From contig JAZGTN010000025.1 of assembly GCA_037783415.1 (NCBI GenBank), positions 4,898,001 to 4,962,000 of the forward strand: a DNA stretch of 64,000 bases. Direction: 5' to 3'. Source of the stretch: Leptasterias polaris (taxonomy: Eukaryota; Echinodermata; Asteroidea; Forcipulatida; Asteriidae). This document shows positions 38,401 through 50,400 of the stretch, piece after piece. Each line of letters starts with the position of its first letter. Position 1 is the first letter of the stretch. The translations under genes were made by a program, and so were the position numbers. Below the pieces are notes generated by a model. That model saw only the letters and a list, made by a program, of their open reading frames with translations. It was not told the origin of the DNA and searched no databases.

Positions 38401-41400
38401 GAAGTTCATTCTTTAATACCCCTAAATTATGGAACAAGCTGCCGTGTGCTTACAGGAAAGCAGCATATACTGCCACCTTCCAGCGCAAACTCAACTATGT
38501 CCCAGCTTAAGATCTGTTTGTTTTAATGTATTCTCTTCTTTTCATTTTGTTTAATTCTGCTGTTGATTGTGAGGAGCTGTGTTGTTTGTAGAGCGCCATA
38601 TAAATGCCCCATAGTATTGTCAACCCTTTAGAGATCATAGCAGTCAGAAACGGCTTGCACACAAATTTCCATAGCGGCCACAGGATCTGACCAACTTCCA
38701 CTTTTAAACCAAAGTACAGAGTTATTATTATTATTATTATTTATTCGGCCAGTGTCAAAAACAAATACATACAAGTAGAACAAAGGATAATAAGACTTTA
38801 AAAAAAGGTAACTTAAATACAGGGTAACTAGAGGAGTGGGATTAGACAAAAGGGTACAGGACAGGTAGGGGATGTGGAGGAAGGAAGAGGAAGGGACAAC
38901 AATCCATTCTAAGACGGCCAGGATAAACACCCTGAACTGACATTTTTCAATGTTTCCCATGTTAACATAGTATCTATGTTTCTAAAACAAAAACAAATTT
39001 AATATAGTTTTTTCAGACACTTTTACAAAAAAAACAAATTGTGTCAAAAACAATAAAACCATGTCTGGTTGATGGTGATGATTATATACAGAAATGAATG
39101 GCCTCTAAAGGGTTAGTATTATGTACATGTAGTTGAAATTTATATGTTTATACCCACAGCACTTGCAAATGACTACATAATATGCGTAATCTGAATGTGA
39201 GTCATTATTTAATGTCTTATTTATAAAAGTGCATTTCTACATTTGAAGGTTAATGAATTCATAATAAAAAATTTCAATTTGAATATTTCTCAAGGTCACA
39301 GCCATGCACCCTGAAAATTATTTCCATCTAAAATACTCCAATGTGCTAAACATTTTACTGGTACACAAAATCCACTACAAACATAAACTGAGTACATACA
39401 TAGGAATTTACTAAGTATACAGTGCTTTACACACAACAGTGTATGCAAAAACAAATTATAATGAAAACAATTCTAACCAAATAGTCCAATTTTGGGATAA
39501 TAATAATAATAATAATAATAATATGGATTTATATCGCGCTTTATCACACCCAAGGGCGTCTCAAAGCGCTTCTTAACATTATTACCCCTGGTCACTGGGC
39601 CATTTATTTCATTCCTTAAACCATCTCAGCTCCCTGGGGAGTATACAGCCTGTGCTGCAATATATGCGCTACTATTAAGCTAAATCAATCACAAGAACCA
39701 TCTCTGCCCTCACAGGTACCCATTTTACCCCTGGGTGGAGAGAAGCAATTATAGTTAAGTGTCTTGCTCAGGGACACAAGTGTCACGACCGGGACTCGAA
39801 CCCACACTCTGCTGAACAGAAACACAAGAGCTTGAGTTCGGTGCTCTTAACCACTCGGCCACGACACTCCAATAATTAGAAGATAAGGGAGGGTCTCTAG
39901 CCAAAGACACTAAATTGTTAAGGATTTCAAGGAAGTAAAATGCCAAAAAGGTGTGATGACCTTTTTAGGGCCTACTACTTCACTAGAGCATTCAAATGCT
40001 CTTCCATCAAAAACATAATCTATCCAAACTACATTGTACCTGACCCATAAAATATACTAGTTATGGGTAGTTTTGGGACAGTGTGGTTTGTAAACACCAA
40101 CTGAACGCATGCCTTTGTCCTTGTTGCTTGTGTGGGAAAAACCCAGCCTGCAGTATCCAGCCATTATTGTTTGAATAAGCTGATAAGGTGTCTATTTGTT
40201 TTCATTCTATACAACTTCAAAGTTTCAACAACTGTGTAAGGAATGTTGTTACCAGGGGATTTGTTTTTGTTTAGCTTTGTGTAATGTAAACTTTGACGCC
40301 CCAAGGTGGGAACGTTGTGAAAGCTGTTCAAGACAAGGTACCCAATTTCATGGCTCTGATAGAATTAGAATCACATGCTTGAAAGAGTGCTGTTTAGCGC
40401 AGAAATAAGCAGTGCCACGAAAATTTGGCCAAGGTAGCTTTCATTTTGGTTGTTGGCACTCAGTGATAGAGTCGTGGCCAAGCGGTCTAACTTCACCAGA
40501 CCAAAGCTTCCGTGTTGTCAGCAGCAAAGTGTGGGTTCGAATCCCGGTCATGACACTTGTGCCCCTGAGCAAGGCACTTAACCATAATTGCTTCGTAAAC
40601 AGTTGGGCAGGTAGTTCATTCTGCTCTACTAGCCAGGCTCCTAGTGGATGATACCCATGCCTACATCCGTACGGAGCATGAAGGGGGTAACCCAGTTTCA
40701 GCCCCAGGAGTAGGTGGCAACGTTCAGTGGCAAAGTTGATTTGGGCTGACAGCCCAAATCAGTCTAGTGTAGCCCTCACCTTAATGTCGCTGTCTGAACT
40801 TGTGATGTTAGGCGATAACTCATTTAATATTTTTTTTTTTAAACGTCCACAAGTGATACCCTGTTGGTTTGGTTTTTATTTATTAAAAAAAAAAAATTGG
40901 GGGGGGGGGGAATGCCATGCAGTCAGGGCCAATCAATTGCCTTATAAACGGGGCCCGATTTCATGAATCGGCGCTTACAAAAGCAGGGATTCCAGCGCTT
41001 ACGTCCAGCGTATTTCACAGGTTAGCAGGGATGTTTTGCTTGTGTATGTGCGTACTCCCTGTTACTACTTACTGGGCATTCTTCGCTTACATAGCTAGAT
41101 AAGAAATTCAGCACTTGCGTAAGCACAGAATTTGGCAGTAAGCAAAGCCATGAAATTGGTCCCCAATCTCGCACCCAAGTTTATGATACAACCATAGAGT
41201 TATATAAGAAATAGAGGGCGCACTAGCCTAGTTACGTGACTCGTCGCACGGGTGGTGCGGCCATGTTTTACGTACTACTACCACTACTTTACTAGCTACG
41301 CAAAACAACATGAACACCGAGCGCGCGATGCGTGCATTTACCATACACACAACGTGTATTTCGTACTCAATGTTGCCCTCGACAAAATGGCGCGCGTGTC

Positions 41401-44400
41401 TCCTTGCGATCCCGGCGCGTTTGTGCACGCAGTATTGCCAGTGCGTCCTCTAGTTCTTATATATAACTCTATTGATACAACCTGCACCTTTAACCTCTTC
41501 CAATCTTACCTTTTCCAACAGGTAGTTGTTGATATTGCCACCGATAGGATCCCCTTTAAAATCAAAGTTGATGTCCATGTATTTGCCAAAACGGCTGGAG
41601 TTGTCGTTACGGTTTGTCTTTGCATTCCCAAATGCCTCTAAGATTGTGTTGGACTGAATCAGGATGTTCTTTACTCTGAAATTGTAAAAGAAATTTAAAT
41701 ATGTGAAACTTTTAAATATTTAATCAGGTTTGCAGTAATACCATAGAAATAGTCTCTGTAACTATCTACAGTATCATTATTATTATATTTGTTTTGATAT
41801 TTTCGTTAACGAACCAAGATACTTTCAAGAATACATTGAAGAATAGTTCAGTTTTAGACGTGGGAGGAAAACCCCCAAGTAAGGAGTTGACCTTTGTTGG
41901 CTTTTCTAATAACAACCACCAGTAAGAGATATATCCGTGGTGTAGGCCTACTGTACATTGAAACCTACCATAGAAACTGAAATACCACTTCTGCATTGTA
42001 TACTTTGCATTTAAAAATACTTTAAGGTATTTGATTGAACTCTAGTATAGGCTACTAGTGCAAATGATTTTCTGGAAAAGGTAAACATGATAGTTTCTTT
42101 AGTCTAATAGAAAAGTGACTGCATTCTCCAATTTAGGACTCAAATTTCTGTAATTGAAACTAGAAGCTTGTATTCAGAATGAATTGTTTGTGTGAAACCA
42201 ATATTTTTTGTTCAACGTAATGCTTTTTTATGGGCACATGTGAAAGTCACATGTGAAAGTTTCACCTGAATACAGTGTCTACATCTACTTGCTGAGAAAT
42301 CAGCAAAAAACTGTCATGGTAGAATGTTTGGTGTTTGGCGAGGTGACAGCGGGAATCAACCGCATAATGGCCGCAGCATTTGAATACGAAAACCAACCCT
42401 CAGAAATCTGTGAAACCATTTCTCTGATTCAAATGTTTTGGGGTGAATTTTTTTATCCAAACCAAATTACTTCGAAGGGAATCCTTTCTCAAAAAAAAAT
42501 AACATTTTCAACAGCTGAAGTGCTTCTCACCAAGTTTTTATGGTCATTAATTGTTGGAGTACTTGCATGTACCAAAGTATGACCCTTACTTTAAATTTGA
42601 AGGGTTTTATGGGGGAGGGGAGGGTAGGGCATTGAGTTTGGGATATAGATTGCATTTTACCTTTCTATCTCCTGCTGTTTACCGACGTTGGTTACTGCTG
42701 CTATGTACCTCATGATTATCTTTGATGCTTCTGTTTTTCCTGAGCCACTTTCACCTGAAATTTGATTTGGATTAAAATTGTTTAAAATATCAAATATGTG
42801 TGGTGTGTCTTGGTCGAGCAGTTAACTACATCGGACTCAAGTTGTGGTGGTTGGATTATCAGGGAGTGGGTTCGATTCCCTGTCATGACACTTGTATCCT
42901 TGAGCAGGGCCCTTTACCATAATTGCTCCTCTTAACCCAGGTGTAGAATTGTGAGCCTGAGAGGGCTTAGACATTATTGTGTTGGATTAACCCCTTGGCG
43001 CTAATTAATTAAGCAGCTTGTGGTTGTATGCTCCCCAGGGAGCTGAGAAAGTTTGAGGAATAGTCTAAGTATGCCTGATGAACATGGATGTTGTACATGT
43101 AAGTGCCTTGATCTAGCTACAAGGATAATGCACGTTATACAACAGGGCTCGAATTTTACACTGGACCACAGGCCCGAGGCCAGTAATTTTAGTGTTGGGC
43201 CAGTAAACTTATGACCTAACAAGTCCGATGGTCTTGTGTTTTTCAATTGAATAACAGAAACACATTCTGTTCAAGTGTTGACTTTGGGTCTAATAAATTA
43301 TCTTTCAATTCTATGAGTAATCAAGTATACTCTTCTCTTACTTGTCTCAGTTCTGGTTCATATAAAAGCAGTCAAATGCATGTTAAACTGTGGCAGCAAT
43401 TTTTTATATATATATTTTTTTCACATTTTGAATCAGGTCTTGTAAAAAAATGTCTGGTCCAGTGAAGATTTTGAGCTACAAGCCCTGTAGTCTTGTGGAT
43501 TTTCTCCCCAAATTCGAGCCCTGTACAAGAACAAATTATTATTATTAAGAATGAGAGAAAGGACCCAAGTTCACATCTTCCATGTCAAAAGCAGAACTAT
43601 GAAGAAAAAAAAATCCTGAAATCGGGACACATTCTAACTTACAAGAACTAGTTTTGTCTGTATTTTTAGACGATTTTATAAAGCCTTACCGGATATAACA
43701 ATACATGTGTCCCTCGCTCTACGTTTCATGCTTTTATACGCCGCGTCAGCGATGGCAAAGATATGTGGAGGGCGCTCGTAGATCTCTCTCCCCTTGTAAC
43801 TCTCAACAACGTCTGGCCCAAAGATGTCCACCGTCCTGTACGGGTTGATCGACACGCAAACCTCTCCGATGTATGTGTAGATTTTTCCATTTTCAAATCT
43901 GGAAATGGGTAAGAAAAAGTACTTTTTAGTTTGCTGACATCCAATGTCAATCGTTCAAAATCTGCATTGTATTTTTCATGGACCGATCTACCGTACCAAT
44001 TGGCTAAAAAAGATTGAAATAATGATTTTATTTACTGATTTTTATGTTCTGAACACTTTAAACGGATAAGTGTTTTTGCAACTGACTGACAACAAGAAAT
44101 GTTGAGGCACACAAACTTTGTATCTTTTGGGGATTAAGTTCCTTGCCACCATTTTATTTTTATTTAGTAATTTATTTATTGACCAATCCAACAGCGAACA
44201 AGGATAATTTTACAAAAATATTCATACATCCTTGAAATATAATATTTAAATAAAAACGCCTTATTTACATGTATGGTACTAAAATAAAAGCAAAGTTACA
44301 AAGAAAACAAAATAAAAGGGGCAAAGAAACAAACAAGTATACAATGACTTCAAAAAACAATTACAAATGTGTGTTTAAAATAACATACAATAAATTATAA

Positions 44401-47400
44401 ACTGTTTGTGTACAGTATATGTGAAAGTTTGTGTTCTTTTATTAAATGAATCCTGTTTTTTGTATAGAACATAAATCATTTAAATCAATAGACTTTGACT
44501 GTAAAGCAATATCCAGCCTTCATTTTGACTGTCTGGGGTGTTTCCTTTCCGATCCTGCAACAAATTTTCCAGGGCTGTAGTTTGAGGGTTGGTTAACAAA
44601 AGAGGTTAGATTTTAGTCATCAATTTCATTGTTTTATCATCACATGAATGTTTTTTTGACTGGGAAGGGCTGTGAGTTTTGCTACTGATCACAGTTATTT
44701 TTGTCGGTCTGATTTATTTTAAAGGCAGTGTGTACTTTTGGTAATTACTCCTCAAGTTAATGGCCAACTTACTTGGTAAGAAGCACTGTAGAGAGCTGTT
44801 AATATTATAAAACATTGATAGAAACGACCCCCTTTGAAGTAATGTAGTTTTAGACAAAGGTAATTTTTCATACCAAAATTTGAATCTGAAAAAGGCTTTA
44901 AGCATGAAGCCTTTCTAAGGCATCTGAAAGCACACAATTCTACAACAAGGGTGTTTTTTCTCCAAAGGAGCCCATATTTTCACAGACTTGTTATTTCATG
45001 CATTATGTTGGGATACACCAAGTGAGGATACTGGTCTTTGACAAAATTACCAAAAATATACCCTGCAATGACAAAGTAAAGAAAACAATACATATGTATC
45101 ACTGTGTATTTCTAACAATTTGTGCTTGCTTGTAGAAGTTGCTTTTTCATGAGTGACCTTCCAACATGTCCAACCAAAACCCTCAAATCAGAGACCTGGT
45201 TGGTCACAAGTTTTAAAGCTTTTTCCATGTTTTGGTTTGCCCATTTTCAAATGTCAATGTTTTTTTATCTCCTTGTTTACAGTACATAATATCTGGGTAT
45301 TGTCTGGCTTAATTCAACGTTATCTGTTTGCTTTTTAAAAACTAATTAGGGCCTAAGTCCTATAATTTGGTTTCAGTTTGCCCATTTTCAAATTTCACTT
45401 TTTTGTTTATCTCCTTGTTTACATAATGTCTGGGTATTGTCTGGCTTCATTCAATGTTATCTGTTTGCTTTTTAAAAACTAATTAGGGCTTTTTAAAAAC
45501 TAATTAGGGCCTAAGTCCTATAATTTGGTTTCAGTTTGCCCATTTTCAAATTTCACTTTTTTGTTTATCTCCTTGTTTACATAATGTCTGGGTATTGTCT
45601 GGCTTCATTCAATGTTATCTGTTTGCTTTTTAAAAACTAATTAGGGCCTAAGTCCTATAATTTGGTTTCATCTACCATTGACAATTAACATACTGATTGT
45701 GTACACAATTTTGTTCTGCCCCCTTCATGTTAATCACTGACCCATGTTGATTGACACCCCTCTAGGACATGTGGCATCTAGTCCAGCTTAGGATATCATG
45801 GCATGAGCTGACCAATGTTACTGTACGAGTACGATGTGGTTAAAAAAATTGAAATATTAAAATATGTCAGCATAGTACTGACAGTAACATTTTGTCAAGG
45901 CCATCCTGGCTTGGATAGCTTTGTAAACAGCAGAGCGACTGGAAAGGTAGACCACGAGCGCGAGCCGAGTGGCGAAGCCACGAGGGCCTTTTCCAACTTG
46001 TTTGCGTTTTTTATAATGAATTATTCATGAAGTATGAAACGTGCATTATGCGCTTCTGATCGGTTTGGACTTTTGCTACTGTTTGGGTAGCAAAAGTCGA
46101 GATTATAAAGAAACACGTATACATGTAAGAAACCGCAAACAAGTTGGAAAAGGCCCTCGTGGCTTCGCCATTCGCGTGCGTGGTCTCCTATTTCAGTCGC
46201 TTGGGATCGCGGCTCTACAAAGCTGTTCAAGCCACGAAGGCCTTGACAAAAGGCTATGCTGACAGCAGCCCTCTCTGCACTGCAGGGTTTTAATCACAAT
46301 TTTCTGTGTTCAAAAAAGTTTACTCTTAAATTGTGTTTTCCATATTTTTGCAGAGCTCTACAAACTGAATCTATTGTATACATGTAGTACATGTACATGA
46401 GGCGACCACTGAGAAAAAAAGATAAAAGATTTATATTTTTTTATTCTGGACATTGCCATCCTCTAACACATTCTAATTGACACCTTGAGTTTGAGCGTTA
46501 ATAACATCCACTTTAAGTGACAAATGGATACCTAGAAGACAAAAAAGAATCAATTATTTCCAAAGATACGAGATGAAGACCAGGAACTTGTAACATGCAT
46601 GAGTGATTAACCATACACTGCAGATGAACAAAATGTCATAACTTAATCAAACTGAGACCTTGGGATTTAAAATGTGGCAGAAAAATTACTGAATTGTATA
46701 GTTTTACATTGTAAGGGAGCCTTCAATTGAAAAAGCTAAGTGCCCTACACACAAACACACTCGTGGTGAGGTGATGGTTTAGTGACAATGAATAAAATCT
46801 CATTGAATCTTGATGCACTTTCATATGATTCAGGCCTACATGTATGCGCTTGATAACAACCATCTTGTTTTTTGTAAAAGAACATTTTGGGCATCTTTCA
46901 ATCAATAACAAATTTTAGACACTGTATTTCTTATTTCTGGTTAATCCCTGGGTGTTATTTCACAGAGATTATTTTGCACAATTTGTAAGTTGGGGTTGAA
47001 CAAGGAAAAATTTATCAGACCCAGGATTTTTTTTTAAATGACCTCCGATTTAATGTGAAGGCACTCTACCATACCAACTGAGCTGTCTAGCCCTATGTAC
47101 AGGTGGTCTCCCTATTTTGTCAATCATGTCTTTGATGCTAAAAAAAAATTGTTAAACAGAATATGGTTACCAGCCACAATGCCATGTCAAATCTTCCATG
47201 GTATCCTGCTTATTTTTGCTTAGGCCAAGTAAAATAAAAAACATGTTGCTCGTCCAGACTTTTAAAAAAATTGGTGAGGGAGGTCCTTGTTATTTGTTAT
47301 TTTCCAATTTTGTTTAATTTTTTTTTAAAGATGGCCACCATGTCTAAGATGGCCGCCATAACATATAGACCTTTCTATTACAACGTCACAGCCCGAGTTT

Positions 47401-50400
47401 TTGCCAACCGAGGTTGGAAAACTTTGGAAAGCCATAAATGCAAATAAAAAACAGATAGTTTGTAGCAATGTTTTTTAAAATACACTACACAAATATTCAA
47501 AAATATGTTGAATTGATTGATTGATTGAATTGATTGATTTTAATAACAAATAACAAAAAAACCAGTGCGGCGTCCAAAATCGGAGCCGGCGGGGACGAGC
47601 AACATGTTATTTATTTTACTTGGCCTTAGCAGTACATGTACATGTACAGTAGGTGTATGGGCCTGGGACCAGATTCCATACAGTATAATCAAATTCAATC
47701 CACAGGCAGGTACACTAACTGTCTAAGGGTGTTAATGTTGAAGCAGCACAAACACATTAAACAGGGTGTGTACAGATTTGTGGCATGTGTGTAACTGAAC
47801 ACAGGTCATCATACTCAGTAGATGTACATGTACAGCACTCCCAGTTCAGGGAAACACCTGCAGTGCATGAACTACATGTTGTAACAATCAATTTGACCGA
47901 AGAACAATGATTTAAAATTAGGCCACAATATGACATGTGCTCTAGATACAGTTGGATACGTATCATATTGTAGCCTACTACTACTAGAAATATAATACAG
48001 AGGATCTTGATACTGTGCAGTGTACTTTTTCTAAATTGTATCATTACACATTTTCATTTTTAGAAATGATCCAGTTTTGGTCAACTCATATTACATTTTT
48101 AAACTAACATTTTACAAAATATCCTGAATGTAACTTTATACAAGTTTTGTAATTTTGTAGCGACTTTCATGAAGACTCTATCCATTGAAAAATGAGTGCA
48201 TCCAAAAACTGAATTTATACATTGAAGTCCCTCTTTAAAAGAGAGGATTGTCATACAAAAATGTCCAAAGTTCATCTGTTGACTCACTTCCATAGGTAAC
48301 CCCAAATCATGTAGAAATGTCAATGTATTAAAACCGAAAACACATTGATCAGCCTCCCACTACTTAACACCAAACTAGACTTCAACCCCTCCTACCAGGC
48401 TCGGCTAAACACTACACCCATTGAAAGTAACTGCATGGTCTCCCTGTGACAACATTCCTAAGTCTTGATTCACTTGGGGTGTCAGTTACTTGTGGGCAGA
48501 CAAGTTCACCAGACAGAACATAAGTTGGCGTTCAGTAGAAACTACTCATTGCATCAAGCGTGACTAAAGTGAGTGTAGAGACTGTGTTGGGAGGGAGAAT
48601 CAAATGCGCAAGATAGTTGGAATGATATGAACATGAGGTGAGGGGCTTTGCCATGTGGGAGAAATTCCTTAATAAGTCCAAGTCCATAGGAATTGGCAGA
48701 CAGCCAAACTCATGAAACACGACACTGTGATAATGTACAATTTGGAGAGAAATATAGTTTCCGAGTCTGCTTTATAAATGTTCGGGGGGGGGGGGGGGGG
48801 TTGAACCTGTGTCTTTCATTTATTTATTTATTTATTTATTTTGGATGTGAAGCCAACATGCAAGGACTCTCGGAAAAGCGCGCTTAATCACTAAAATTAG
48901 CCAAGAACCCCATGGAGAGAACACAACAAGGAAAAGTGTGTATTCGGTTATCAAGCGTAGGCCTAATAAACCACAAGGAAAACTGACAGTTAGGTAAATC
49001 TTTTAATCTTGGGTTGAACAAAGAAAAATTGACTAGAGCAGGAATTGAACCTCCAGATTAACGTGCCGGCTCTCAGACCAACTGTAGTTGGCAGTCTCCC
49101 TGTGTATTCTTTTACAATCTGATTGTAACTTTACACTCTGCAACAGTACATAATTGGTGGGCACAATCTTTCCTAGTGTTTGAGATGAAACATTTCCTGA
49201 AGCGAAGGCAGTTTCACTAATAAGATCAATACACTGATCCATTAAGCCACGCCCATTTCTCTTTGACCAATCACAACCGCGAAATCTGATCACCATTTGA
49301 GCCGTTTGGTGATCTTTGCACTAATGGTGATCGGGTTTCGTGGCTGTGATTGGTCAACTCGTAAGGAGGCGGGGCTTAATGGATCGGTCTATTACAAACT
49401 AGGGATCATCTACACATACATGTATACATGTAGGCCCTATTTCCTGCTCTAGTATGGTTTAAAAAACAGTCCAAAATCATGACAGATGATTGAAAAGGCT
49501 TCAATTTTGTGCTTGAAAGATTATACGCCAACTATTTATTTATTTACAGTGTAGTTACTTTATTTACTCAGGGTGAGCCAAATCAGTAACACAAAACTAG
49601 TGACACTATAGTATTATTATAGTCTGTAATTTTGTGGGGGGGGGGGGAATGTGGGGGAAAACCCAATTTTGCTTGGCAATTTGAAATGATTACAAACAAG
49701 TTTGGGGCACTGTGATGGTTTATGGTTTATTTATTAAAAATGTCATGTTCTCAGCAAACCGATGAATTGCGACATAATTTACAATCGTTAAAACATAATA
49801 ATAATAATAATAATAACTGGATTTATATAGTGCCAAATTACCAAAGGATGTAAGACGCTTACACATTATGAAAGGCAAAAAAGAAAGACTGTGTTCTTTT
49901 TAAAATACAGTATGTATAGTGACGCAAACAAATCTAGGCCTACATGATAGACTACATGTAAAATTTGTTGATAAACAGTTTACAGAGTGTAGTTTTGACT
50001 GACAAGTCTTCAACCACAGCTTGTCAGACGTAAAGGAAAGTGCCAGGCTAAGCAAGACACTGTTTTCACTAAATTGCACAGACGAGCAACTGAAAATGAG
50101 GAAGTAGTGATAACAATTTTGATTTGCTTCAATGATTAATCAGTGGTGCAATGATTTGTTTACATCTACAGTGACACACACACAATGATCAGCAAATCAG
50201 CTGAATAAGCTAGTGTTCAACCTTAACAGAGGTCCGCTGGCCAAATGCCAGTTAAAACACCAGAGGACCAGTGAAAATTCTGTCAAACTAGTCTGGTCAA
50301 GGATAGTTTCATTGCTTCCCACAACTACGAGCAAATTCGGGTGAGCACATTAGTCGACCTGTGATTGACCACTGGTTAGGCATTGAAAACTGGTAAACCC

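Noticed and set aside
41252..41641. 129-codon plus-strand frame as a gene
   Set aside because: It runs through a MITE and then the antisense of MYO1D exon 4.
43726..43950. 74-codon minus-strand frame as a separate protein
   Set aside because: It is an out-of-phase reading of MYO1D exon 2 and its flank.
45815..46262. Several 69-73-codon frames on both strands
   Set aside because: All lie within the arms of a palindromic MITE.
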